Position numbers and translations under genes: made by a program. A DNA stretch of 64,000 bases from Bacteroidota bacterium (GTDB lineage Bacteria; Bacteroidota; Bacteroidia; Bacteroidales; Dysgonomonadaceae), in the NCBI GenBank assembly GCA_023424395.1, contig JAFADY010000021.1, forward strand, positions 124,001 through 188,000, given 5' to 3'. The notes under the pieces are model-generated. The model saw nothing but the letters and a program-made list of their open reading frames with translations. It made no database searches and was not told the origin of the DNA. Numbering within the stretch: the stretch's first letter is position 1; each line of letters starts with the position of its first letter. This document shows, one piece after another, positions 26,138-34,584 of the stretch.

Positions 26138-26358
26138 CTATTTCTCAACCAATAACCATTTAAAAAGTATTGATTGCGTTCCCGGAAGTAGATTGAATGC
26201 GAATCCGGCGCGCTTCATTGCCGTATAAACTTCGGCCTCGGTAACGTTTAATTGAGGCTGGATTTCTAAGATTGCCAGGCGTATTTCTGACGTGGTGAAG
26301 CTATGTGTTGCTTCTTGTGGATTCTTTGCCGGACGATAGCGCTCACAAATTGCGCTTA
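26138..26358 (-). pseudogene. Phage-like gene fragment cut at the CRISPR repeat boundary
   Basis: The minus-strand frame reads LSAICERYRPAKNPQEATHS, TTSEIRLAILEIQPQLNV, EAEVYTAMKRAGFAFNLLPG and FKWLLVEK-stop, a good coding pattern of 73 codons. Read back to its 5' end it runs straight into the CRISPR repeat (26359 onward), where a TGA inside the repeat closes the frame and no start codon exists. So the gene's N-terminus was lost exactly at the repeat edge. Family not recognised. Confidence 0.6.
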
Positions 26359-26405
26359 GTTGTTCAGAATATCAAAGATACAAATTTTTGAAAGCAATTC
26401 ACAAC
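26359..26405 (-). CRISPR. CRISPR repeat, cas-distal copy (47 bp)
   Basis: 47 bp; canonical copy. On the minus strand it carries TATCTTTG (26373-26380) with TTG 21 bp upstream (26402-26404) or GTG at 19 bp, so it could itself start transcription into 26358-23242, in sense with the phage-derived genes. No additional repeat is seen beyond it up to 27.4 kb. Confidence 0.88.
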
Positions 26406-27421
26406 AGTACTTACCAACCCACACAATCTTCGTTGAAAAAAATAATCGGATATTGGGATTAGGAATGAGACGCGATGAATTGCGTCTCTACGATTGGAAC
26501 GGGATTTATTTATCGGCATTCCCCGGTTTTTAAACAGCGGTGCAGGTTTTGTTTCCGGTTTTTGCCCGTTCTCAAAACCCACATAAATTTTCGGCACCGG
26601 GTTTTGTACATTTGCAAAACCTTTTTTTCTCTCCATACCGAATTTTGCACGTGTGCAACGGCCACTTTTTATGTGAAAACCGATAATTGAAAGCTTGCAA
26701 TTATAACTTCGCGGCCGTGAACCGCAAAATGCAACGTTGCAACTGAAGAATTTTGGCTGTTTTAGGGGTGGAACGGTATGAAATTGTTAAACGACATCGG
26801 TAAAGTGTTAAAAAATTGGTTACATAAACCGAAAAACACGTAAAAAAACACCGGTTGCAGCGTTGCAAAAAGCGCTTTTTTTGTGTGAGATTGTAGTTGC
26901 AGGCTTGCAATTATACCAATAACACTGTAAATGAGTTAAATACGTAATATTTAAATAATATAAAAGAGTCGGTGGTAGGCGATAACATATTTTAATACGA
27001 ACAAAAACCGGACGAATGGAGGGAATATATTTCAATGATCGTGCTCTACGATGTAATCTTCATAAAATTATTATCAAAAAAGGGTTTATCAAAAAATTTT
27101 CGACAAAGTTATTAACAATTTGTTCAACTTTTCAATAAAGTTAGATTCATTAATTATCAGATTATCAAAGTAAAACAAGAAGATATGAAAAGTTGTTGAA
27201 ATAACTATTACCCGAATCGTTTTTTTACTTAAAAAAAAATTGCTTAAACTTGGCAGGGTAAAATTCTGATCTTATTGGGATTTTGCTTATTAACGCGATC
27301 GCGCGGCGGCGCTATCGGATTTTATAAATTTTGGAATATACAGGCTATTCCGGCATGTAAATCAACTTGAGCGTCGGTAAAAAACGCGATCGAAATTATT
27401 CATTATTAAATTAATTAAATT
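26406..27421. other. 1-kb gene-free region on the outer side of the CRISPR repeats
   Basis: No convincing gene on either strand. Visible elements: an inverted repeat GAGACGC-GATGAATT-GCGTCTC near 26467-26488; TTGCA-centred motifs recurring through 26630-26915, including two exact copies of GCTTGCAATTATA (26693-26705 and 26903-26915); a long A+T-rich stretch at 27050-27240; and a GC-rich patch GCGATCGCGCGGCGGCGC near 27295. It may hold the array leader, but no leader-specific feature can be proven. Confidence 0.6.
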
Positions 27422-28211
27422 ATGAAGATAATTTCTTTTAGTTTTTATAGGCTTTGCAAATTAGAGTTTGCGGACTATGTGAGAGGGATAAAGGCCATCG
27501 TGGATAAGTACGATGCCATTGCCCTCGGTATTGAGTCGATGACAAGCATAATACTTGGAAAGCTTGCACTTGTGGATAAACTGACGGTGAACGAACGTTC
27601 GCATCCGCTCTCGAAGCAAATTGATCAATTGCGGCAGAAACGAGATAATTTTCTTTCCGCCATTTTAAGACAATTGGCTTCTTATGAGTTGGCCGGTATG
27701 GAATCCGTTGAAAACGAAGTAGGAATTGTGAAAACTTTTCTGAACCGGATGGATGATGGGCGAAATACGCAGGGTTAACGAAAAGGAACGGACGGAACGT
27801 TTGGTGCAGTTATTCTCCCTTGTTGATAGTAACACAGCGTTGAGCGAAGCATTAACTGCTTTGGGATTCAACAGTTTTATGAACGAGGCGCGTACCCTCC
27901 ACGGGGAAATAGATAGATTAACTAAAGAACGGGTAAAAGAAACATCGGCCCGAGGCCGGATCGAAACTTTGGCCGTGAAAAGTGAAATATCGGAAGCCGT
28001 TACCAACTTCTTTCAAAGGATCGAGCTGGCTTCCATAGAAAATCCCGACGTGGATTATACGCTTTTGATAAGTGAATTGAATGAATGGAGTATTCCATAT
28101 CAATCTTTGATCAAAGGCCGCGATACGCGAAGTGAAAATCAGATGGAAAATGTGATGAAGATTACAAAGAAAACAGCCGCGTTGTCTCCTACAACATCCG
28201 CGACTGCTTAA
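27422..28211 (+). pseudogene. DUF6261 family gene broken by a 4-bp duplication
   Basis: Two overlapping frames (27422-27778, 118 codons; 27753-28211, 152 codons) together make one DUF6261-like protein: the first gives IVDKYDAIALGIESM...ASYELAGMESVENEVGIVKT, the second RRVNEKERTERLVQLFSLVD, ALTALGFNSFMNEARTLHGE and a Thr/Ser-rich C-terminus TTSATA. The break is at GATGGATG (27748-27755): removing one GATG unit joins the frames as NRMMGEIRRVNEK and restores about 261 aa. DUF6261 proteins occur almost only in Bacteroidota; function unknown. A strong terminator follows, suggesting a recently intact gene. Confidence 0.7.
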
Positions 28212-28237
28212 CACGTAATTGCTTGCACATTTCTGTG

Positions 28238-28269
28238 AAGCCCCGTACGCCTGTTATCGGGGCTTTTTT
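28238..28269 (+). terminator. Intrinsic terminator after the DUF6261 gene
   Basis: AAGCCCCG pairs with CGGGGCTT, loop of about 12 nt, then TTTTTT. Confidence 0.85.
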
Positions 28270-28539
28270 ATTGCCCCTTTTCAAAATAGTTTGTTTAATA
28301 AAATTTAAAGTAACCCCTTCTTAATCAGTGAATCTCAGTTTATTTAAGTTTAGTCGGAATTTAATCTCGTTTTGTTGCGTTTTAAATAAAAATACCCGTT
28401 TTCAAAGAGAAATCTACGTTCTTAAAGTCTGTTATTATTGTTGACAAATATAGATATTAAGTTTGTAATTGCAATAATAATTACAAATAAAATTGAAATT
28501 TTTACGATAATTAATTTTAAATAACGTTTAAATAGTCTT

Positions 28540-28697
28540 CGGCTTCAGCCGTGATTAATTCAGGACTAAAGTCCGCTTTGGGTATGGTGATTGATTTCCC
28601 CGACTTTCAAGTCGGGGGTATTTACGGCTGACTTGATTATCATGGAGGCGTGGTCAGTCGCGTTTCTATACACACACGTTGCAAACGTGCGGGAGCA
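28540..28697 (+). repeat. 157-bp direct repeat, copy A
   Basis: About 85-90% identical to 28760-28917, offset exactly 220 bp. Contains a perfect hairpin of CCCCGACTT / AAGTCGGGG type and a GGACT-AAA-GTCC stem. The 760-bp gap 28212-28972 holds nothing else recognisable. Confidence 0.85.
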
Positions 28698-28759
28698 GGA
28701 GATGATATTTTCTAATAACTCTGTCTTTAGGCGGAGGTTAGGGTGAATTATCCGCGTAT

Positions 28760-28917
28760 CGGCTTTAACCGTGATTAATTCAGGACTAAAGTCCGGTTTG
28801 GGTATGGTGATTGATTTCCCCGACTTGAAAGTCGGGGTTATTCAAGGTTACTCTGCTTATTGTAGAGTCGCGATCAGTCGCGTTTCTATACACACACGTT
28901 GCAAACGAGCGGGAGCA
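28760..28917 (+). repeat. 157-bp direct repeat, copy B
   Basis: Second copy, same hairpins. The loop-side base changes preserve the stem (CCCCGACTTGAAAGTCGGGG), consistent with selection on or generation from a folded form. The sequences at the end (GTTGCAAACG-GCGGGAGCA) are shared too. Confidence 0.85.
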
Positions 28918-28972
28918 AGGGTTTTATTGCAAATCCCAAATCCCCAATCGCAAATCGTAAATCGTAAATCGT

Positions 28973-30175
28973 TTACAGTTCCAAATCAATATCGAATAAC
29001 TCGTGCCAAGGCAGGCCTTGTTTGTTGAGTTGTTCCATAAAAGGATCGGGGTTGAATTCTTCCACATTGAACACGCCCGGTTTGCACCACAATCCCTGCA
29101 TAAACATCATGGCGCCGATGGTTGCGGGAACGCCTGTGGTGTAGCTTACGCCTTGTGCGCCGGTTTCTTCGTAGGCGGCTTGGTGGCTGCAATTGTTGTA
29201 AATGTAATAGGTGCGCTCTTTGCCGTCTTTAATACCGCGAATGCGGCAACCGATAGAAGTTTCGCCCGTATAATTTTCTCCAAGCTCGCCCGGATCGGGG
29301 AGAACGGCTTTCAGGAACTGAATGGGGACGATCTTTTGTCCGTTATACTCCACTTCGTCGATGCGAGCCATACCGATGTTTTGGATCACGCGCAGGTGTG
29401 TGAGATACTCCTGACCGAAGGTCATCCAAAAGCGCGCGCGCTTAAGGGTCGGGAAATTTTTCACGAGCGACTCCAATTCTTCGTGATAGATGACGTAAGA
29501 TTCTTTGGGTCCGATGTTAGGGTAGGTGAGCGGTTTGTGGATTTCGTGCGGTTCGGTTTCCACCCATTTGCCGTTTTCCCAATAGCGCCCTTTTTGTGTT
29601 ACCTCGCGAATGTTAATTTCGGGATTGAAATTGGTGGCGAACGCTTTGCCGTGGTCGCCCGCGTTGCAGTCCACAATATCGAGGTAATGAATTTCATCAA
29701 AATGATGTTTGGCTGCATACGACGTGAAAATGCTTGTTACGCCCGGATCGAATCCACAGCCGAGAATGGCTGTGAGACCCGCTTCGCGGAATTTATCCTG
29801 ATACGCCCATTGCCAGCTGTATTCGAATTTGGCTTCGTCTTTAGGTTCGTAGTTGGCGGTGTCCAAATAATTTACGCCGCACTCCAAGCAGGCATCCATA
29901 ATGGTCAGGTCCTGATACGGAAGCGCCACGTTAATTACGAGTTCCGGTTTGTAATCGTTAAACAGTTTTACCAATTCGGGCACGCTGTCGGCATCCACTT
30001 GCGCGGTTTGAATGGTAACGCCCGTGCGACGTTTCACGTCTTCGGCAATGGCATCGCATTTGCTTTTGGTGCGGCTGGCGAGCATAATTTCGGTAAAAAC
30101 ATCGTTATTCTGAGCCACTTTATTGGCTACTACGGTTCCGACGCCACCGGCGCCGATAATCAGTACTTTTCCCAT
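28973..30175 (-). CDS. Carboxynorspermidine dehydrogenase, saccharopine dehydrogenase family
   Basis: 400 aa from the ATG at 30175 (MGKVLIIGAGGVGTVVANKV); a start six codons earlier is also open. N-terminal Rossmann fold GAGGVGT binds NAD(P)H; then CGVNYLDTANYEPKDE, GCGFDPGVTSIF and DCNAGDHGKAF match the carboxy(nor)spermidine dehydrogenase branch rather than the lysine-degrading enzymes. It condenses aspartate semialdehyde with a diamine in the alternative spermidine pathway used by gut Bacteroidales. The decarboxylase partner is not in the window. A TATATTTG -7 element lies at 30293-30300 on the minus strand. Confidence 0.88.
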   Translation of the reverse strand: MGKVLIIGAGGVGTVVANKVAQNNDVFTEIMLASRTKSKCDAIAEDVKRRTGVTIQTAQVDADSVPELVKLFNDYKPELVINVALPYQDLTIMDACLECGVNYLDTANYEPKDEAKFEYSWQWAYQDKFREAGLTAILGCGFDPGVTSIFTSYAAKHHFDEIHYLDIVDCNAGDHGKAFATNFNPEINIREVTQKGRYWENGKWVETEPHEIHKPLTYPNIGPKESYVIYHEELESLVKNFPTLKRARFWMTFGQEYLTHLRVIQNIGMARIDEVEYNGQKIVPIQFLKAVLPDPGELGENYTGETSIGCRIRGIKDGKERTYYIYNNCSHQAAYEETGAQGVSYTTGVPATIGAMMFMQGLWCKPGVFNVEEFNPDPFMEQLNKQGLPWHELFDIDLEL

Positions 30176-30362
30176 TTGTAATTCTTTAGACAATTAAACA
30201 TCAGATTTCAGACTTTAGATTGTGAGCTGTCGGAAATTTCATTTGAAGTCTTCCATCTGATATCTACCGTCTGCTATCTTTCATCTGAAACACAAATATA
30301 CATTTAATTTGTGAAAAGTAAGGTTTTTTAGTTTGTATTTATAATTCGTTTAGAGTTTTAAA

Positions 30363-30393
30363 TTGAACCCTCAGACGATTATGGTTACCTTTG
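30363..30393 (+). promoter_or_regulatory. Promoter of the MscS-family gene
   Basis: TTG (30363-30365), 20 bp, TACCTTTG (30386-30393). It puts the transcript start near 30400, which excludes the TTG codon at 30398 as start and supports the ATG at 30422. Confidence 0.65.
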
Positions 30394-30421
30394 TGGCTTG
30401 AAAAATCAAAAAAATCGATTT

Positions 30422-31792
30422 ATGCTACAAGACGAAGTAAAGCAACTCAACGATACAGTGGACAGCGACAGGGTAGAAGCTCTCTCTAATCAAACGGCAA
30501 ACCTGATCAGTGAATGGTCGAAAGATCTCTTGCAGGGCATCGGCGTTTCCGATGCATACATCCGGCTCATCAATATGCTTTTTTTATTGGCGCTACTCAT
30601 TGTTCTTGTTTACGTTACGCAATTTCTTCTCAAGCGGATCATCACATTCGTACTAAAACGAATGGCGAAGATCAGACGTTTTTCCATTGCAAGGCATCTT
30701 ATTAGAAACAAATTTCCGAGATATCTGGCTATGATAGTGCCGATAAGTATTATAAAGGGTACGATACCGATCATATTCAACGATTTTCCGGTAATAATGG
30801 ATTTCGCGCTGAAAGTGTTTAACGTATTCATTGTCCTGTATTTTATCTGGCTGTTCTCGTCCATTGTGAATGCTTTCGGTGATACATTGAGAAGCCGCGA
30901 TAACCTGAAAGATAAACCCATTGAGAGTTTTTTGCAGCTTATTAAGATATTCCTTTATTTTATTGGAGGCATCATTATTATTTCTTTTTTCATCGGGAAA
31001 GATGCGGGAACCATTCTTGCTGGATTGGGCGCGGCATCGGCCATTTTGTTGTTGATATTTAAAGATACGATTTTGGGTTTGGTTGCGAGTGTGCAGGTTT
31101 CTACCAACGATATGGTGCGCATAGGCGATTGGATTACGATGCCCAAATACGGTGTGGATGGCGATGTGATTAAAATAAACCTGACAACGGTAAAGATACT
31201 GAATTTCGATAAAACCATCACCACCATTCCGCCTTATTCGTTGGTTACCGAAGCTTTTCAGAACTGGCGCGGTATGACCGATGCGGGCGGGAGGCGTATC
31301 AAAAGAGCCGTAAATATCAAACAATCTACCATTCGGTATATAAGTGATGAAGAATTGGAAAGTTTCAAAAAAATTCAGCTTTTAACCGGATACATCAACG
31401 AGATGAAAGGCACACTGGACGCTTTTAATCAGGAGACAAACGCCGACAGAAGTCTTCCGGTGAACGGTAGAAACTTCACCAATATGGGCCTTTTCAGGAA
31501 ATACGTGGAGTTGTATCTCAAAAGTCATCCGCAAGTGCACAAAGAGTTGTTGTTGCTGGTTCGTCAGTTAGCGCCGACCGCACAAGGTTTGCCGCTTGAA
31601 TTGTATTTGTTTACGGCTACTACCAATTGGGCTGAATATGAAAATATCATGTCAGACATTTTTGACCACGTTACGGCGGCGGTCCGTTATTTCGATCTGG
31701 AAATATTTGAAGAAGTCTCCAATCCGGTGCTTATCCACAACGCATCGCCTGAAAAAAACGGCGGAGACAAAGAAAAGCATGTTTCGGGGTAA
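30422..31792 (+). CDS. Mechanosensitive ion channel family protein, YbdG-like
   Basis: 456 aa. Four to five hydrophobic segments come before the MscS core: GTILAGLGAASAILLLIFKD is the pore-lining TM3 with Gly/Ala packing, followed by TILGLVASVQVSTNDMVRIG and DWITMPKYGVDGDV, the beta-domain entry. The cytosolic part contains an insertion (about residues 270-370) as in E. coli YbdG-type miniconductance channels. Releases solutes on osmotic downshock. Start chosen from the promoter position. Stands alone between carboxynorspermidine dehydrogenase and the FabH-like gene. Confidence 0.9.
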   Translation: MLQDEVKQLNDTVDSDRVEALSNQTANLISEWSKDLLQGIGVSDAYIRLINMLFLLALLIVLVYVTQFLLKRIITFVLKRMAKIRRFSIARHLIRNKFPRYLAMIVPISIIKGTIPIIFNDFPVIMDFALKVFNVFIVLYFIWLFSSIVNAFGDTLRSRDNLKDKPIESFLQLIKIFLYFIGGIIIISFFIGKDAGTILAGLGAASAILLLIFKDTILGLVASVQVSTNDMVRIGDWITMPKYGVDGDVIKINLTTVKILNFDKTITTIPPYSLVTEAFQNWRGMTDAGGRRIKRAVNIKQSTIRYISDEELESFKKIQLLTGYINEMKGTLDAFNQETNADRSLPVNGRNFTNMGLFRKYVELYLKSHPQVHKELLLLVRQLAPTAQGLPLELYLFTATTNWAEYENIMSDIFDHVTAAVRYFDLEIFEEVSNPVLIHNASPEKNGGDKEKHVSG

Positions 31793-31844
31793 CTCTTGTT
31801 AATTTTCCCGAAACCTTTTGGTCGGTGTCATTGTTATTTATTCG

Positions 31845-31852
31845 TATCTTTG
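31845..31852 (+). promoter_or_regulatory. Probable promoter (-7 element) of the FabH-like gene
   Basis: TATCTTTG, about 118 bp before the ATG. The leader contains a 12-codon open frame (31884-31922, MKQAGKSFTDKK), which may be chance. Confidence 0.5.
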
Positions 31853-31969
31853 TACTGACTATTGAAATATAAACGGAATTTCTATGAAACAAGCAGGTAA
31901 ATCATTTACAGACAAGAAATGATTATAGCGAGTTCCACCTGACATAATATAAAAATAAAAGACAAACAG

Positions 31970-33052
31970 ATGAAAAAAATATATAGCGTATTCACCGGTA
32001 CGGGAAGCTACGTGCCTACCAAGCAAATTAAAAACGAGTACTTTCACGAAAACGAATTTTACGATTCCACCGGCGAGCGCATTCCCTCTCCCAATGAAGA
32101 GGTTACGGAGAAATTCAGGGAAATTACCACTATTGAGGAGCGCAGGTATGCCGAGGACGATCAGGTAACTTCAGATTTGGCGCTGATCGCAGCCGAACGT
32201 GCCATTGAATCTGCAAAAATAGATAAAGAGAAACTGGATTACATTATTTTTGCGCATAATTTTGGCGAAACGCACGTAAATAACATGCGCATAGATATTT
32301 TGCCCACAATGGCAGCACGCCTAAAACAAAAGTTAGGCATTGCCAATCCCAACGCGGTAGCGTACGATATTTTGTTCGGTTGTCCGGGATGGGTGCAAGC
32401 GGTTATTCAGGCCGATTATTACATCCGTTCGGGCGATGCAAAGAAAGTATTGGTTGTGGGGGCTGACGTGTTATCGCGCGTTTCCGACCCGCACGATCGC
32501 GACAGCATGATCTATGCCGATGGAGCCGGAGCAGCCATTATGGAAGGTGTGGAAAGTGATACGCCGATAGGTATTATCGGGCACAACTCGCGCAGCGACG
32601 CGTTGGATTACGCGCAAATGCTCCACATGGGTTATTCTTACAACAAAGAACTGGCCGAAAGGGAAGATCTATACCTCAAAATGAACGGACGTCGTTTGTA
32701 TCAGTACGCATTGGAAAATGTTCCGAAAACCATTAAAGCGGGGCTCGATAAACTGAACATGCACATTTCGCGTGTGAAGAAAGTGCTTATCCACCAGGCT
32801 AACGGAAAAATGGACGACGCCATTTTAGCCCGTCTTTATAAACTATACAACGAAAAAGTCGTTCCGCACGAAGTCATGCCCATGACTATATCGTGGCTCG
32901 GAAACTCATCGGTTGCTACTGTTCCCACACTGCTTGATATGATCGTACGCAAAAATATGGAAAGCCACCAGCTGGATTCGGGCGATAATATTGTGCTTGC
33001 TTCGGTGGGCGCAGGTATGAATATCAACAGTGTAATTTACCGGTTTCCGTAA
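31970..33052 (+). CDS. 3-oxoacyl-ACP synthase III (FabH) family protein
   Basis: 360 aa. Thiolase-fold condensing enzyme with a complete triad: Cys in DILFGCPGWVQAV, His in VLIHQANGKMD, Asn in SWLGNSSVATVP; the C-terminal glycine loop is VLASVGAGMNINSVIYRF. It is longer than housekeeping FabH (about 320-330 aa), with an early insertion (GERIPSPNEEVTEKFREI), so it may act on a special acyl chain rather than fatty acid initiation. No fab genes nearby. Confidence 0.88.
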   Translation: MKKIYSVFTGTGSYVPTKQIKNEYFHENEFYDSTGERIPSPNEEVTEKFREITTIEERRYAEDDQVTSDLALIAAERAIESAKIDKEKLDYIIFAHNFGETHVNNMRIDILPTMAARLKQKLGIANPNAVAYDILFGCPGWVQAVIQADYYIRSGDAKKVLVVGADVLSRVSDPHDRDSMIYADGAGAAIMEGVESDTPIGIIGHNSRSDALDYAQMLHMGYSYNKELAEREDLYLKMNGRRLYQYALENVPKTIKAGLDKLNMHISRVKKVLIHQANGKMDDAILARLYKLYNEKVVPHEVMPMTISWLGNSSVATVPTLLDMIVRKNMESHQLDSGDNIVLASVGAGMNINSVIYRFP

Positions 33053-33060
33053 ATCAGGGA

Positions 33061-34572
33061 TTATTCTTTCTTGCCCGTATATTCCACTTTATCAATATAG
33101 AAGCCGCCATTATCGGATTCTATATGTTTGAAATGGCCTATAAAAACTAAATCGGTTAAATTATCTTTTTGCGCTATATCGCTTCTACTAAATGGCGTTT
33201 TTTTACTCAACAAGTCCGTATAGTAGATGGAATTAGAAATAGTTCTTCCTTCTCTCACATCTTTCATTTCCAGAATTCGGGGGCTCCATTTCTCTCCGTA
33301 TTCATAAAAATACTGATAAGAAACCAAAATTTTCTCCTTAACTATAAAATCCATATCCTTGTTATCATAAATAACCTTGGTTAATTGTTGGTTGTTCTGA
33401 TAATCGAGGATATAATTGGGCAAAATACCTGTTGATATGTTCCACAATAACATGGCTGCAGAAATAGTTAAAACGGTTTTAATCTTTATCCGAAAAAATA
33501 TCGGAACGAATATAGCCATCAGGAAAGGAAGCATGACCATAAATTCACTGTTTCCGTGTGCATAAAAAGCAAATACCAATTGCAGCACAAAAATTATTAT
33601 ATGTGTTTTCTCAAAATTCACATTTTTGACATTTTTCTTTCTCACTTTGAAATCTTTAAAGAATAGGCGTACACCGCAAATAAGAAAGAAAATAACAACG
33701 GGAACGATCAAATATACAAAAAATAAATTTTTGAAAGCAGTCAGCACCACGCCGTGAATTTGAAAAAATGTCCGTATAAATGTTATAGGTGTGATCAGAA
33801 AATTTTGTAAGCCTAATTGCGCATCGGAATTCTCCGAATAATAATGATCGGCAGCGAACCGTAAAAGATTTTGAAAGGTAAGTAGTTGATTTTCATAAAA
33901 AACAAGCACTAAAACATACGCAAGGGGAATAGATAATAGAATCAAGGCAAACAGGGCTGATGAAGCATATTTTTTTTTCGCCAACAGGCCTATGAATAAG
34001 CCTATCGCCCAAAAAATATGTATTTGATGAAACAGGCAAGCAACCGATATAAAAAAACTACTCAACAAAATGTAAATAATTTTTTGTGTTTTTGAGTGTT
34101 GTAAAAAAAACCAGGAAGATAAAAGTGAGAAAAAAATAGGGATCATGTATGTTTCCGCTTCAACTCCGAAGCGCATAACTCCAAATGAACTCGCCACAAA
34201 TATAACCCCCGCAAACGATAAATTTTTATTTTCGGTTCTACTGAAAATTATCTTGTAGAGCATATAAAAAGATCCGGTAGCGAATAATGCATTCACAAAT
34301 TGCATAAAGCGCATTACATCTATGGAGAAAGAATTTAAGCTTAAAATGGAGTAAATGATATAATTAAAAGCGTTATACAACAGGTGGTGAGGCGAGAAAA
34401 GGTCAACGCCGTATTTCACGCTGCTTGCGTATTTATAAGAATCCGCTAAAGGATTGTGGTTTACAAGAAAAAAATATACAAAAAAGAGTATCAACGCAAA
34501 TAAAATATATGTGCGTTGAAGGGATATATATTTTTTACCGAATATTTTTATTGATTGATAAAATTCTTTCAT
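33061..34572 (-). CDS. Polytopic membrane protein with GT-C/PMT-like architecture
   Basis: 503 aa with about 11-12 hydrophobic segments, first at residues 20-38. After TM1 comes a polar loop with LADSYKYASSVKYGVDLFSP-HHLLYN, and later FGVEAETYM and CLFHQIHIFWAIG; acidic and His residues in the first periplasmic loops are typical of GT-C glycosyltransferases using lipid-linked sugars. The C-terminal 110 residues are soluble (FIVKEKILVSYQYFYEYGE). The stop lies 8 bp from the convergent FabH-like gene. Lys/Ile/Phe-rich and lower in GC than its neighbours, which may hint at transfer. Specific function not assignable. Confidence 0.65.
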   Translation of the reverse strand: MKEFYQSIKIFGKKYISLQRTYILFALILFFVYFFLVNHNPLADSYKYASSVKYGVDLFSPHHLLYNAFNYIIYSILSLNSFSIDVMRFMQFVNALFATGSFYMLYKIIFSRTENKNLSFAGVIFVASSFGVMRFGVEAETYMIPIFFSLLSSWFFLQHSKTQKIIYILLSSFFISVACLFHQIHIFWAIGLFIGLLAKKKYASSALFALILLSIPLAYVLVLVFYENQLLTFQNLLRFAADHYYSENSDAQLGLQNFLITPITFIRTFFQIHGVVLTAFKNLFFVYLIVPVVIFFLICGVRLFFKDFKVRKKNVKNVNFEKTHIIIFVLQLVFAFYAHGNSEFMVMLPFLMAIFVPIFFRIKIKTVLTISAAMLLWNISTGILPNYILDYQNNQQLTKVIYDNKDMDFIVKEKILVSYQYFYEYGEKWSPRILEMKDVREGRTISNSIYYTDLLSKKTPFSRSDIAQKDNLTDLVFIGHFKHIESDNGGFYIDKVEYTGKKE

Positions 34573-34584
34573 TTGTTATTTGCT

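Larger units (their letters stand above)
23242..26358. mobile_element. 3117-bp phage-derived segment occupying the place of a spacer
   Basis: Everything between the two CRISPR repeats. The genes are all on the minus strand: a fragment cut by the repeat edge, a 50-aa membrane protein, a 143-aa basic protein, a truncated tape measure protein and a 75-aa protein. The two ends (30 bp each) are not copies of each other, so simple integration by spacer/protospacer homology is not supported. The first 230 bp (23242-23473) are AT-rich and without a gene. They contain the palindromes AAACTAAAA-C-TTTTAGTTT (about 23272-23290) and AAGTGT-N7-ACACTT (about 23295-23313), plus a duplicated CTGYATAAATATA (about 23428 and 23450). 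Confidence 0.8.

Noticed and set aside
23242..26358. Phage insertion by recombination of a spacer with its protospacer
   Set aside because: This predicts the same ~30-bp sequence at both ends of the insert; the ends are different.
26701..26910. 69-codon minus-strand frame in the outer CRISPR flank
   Set aside because: Cys/Arg-rich translation of TTGCA-type repeats; no start context and no family.
29003..30181. 392-codon plus-strand frame
   Set aside because: Lies antisense over the carboxynorspermidine dehydrogenase gene, which has clear motifs; composition is that of a shadow frame.
31884..31922. 12-codon regulatory leader peptide before the FabH-like gene
   Set aside because: No rare-codon run, no attenuator hairpins; likely chance.
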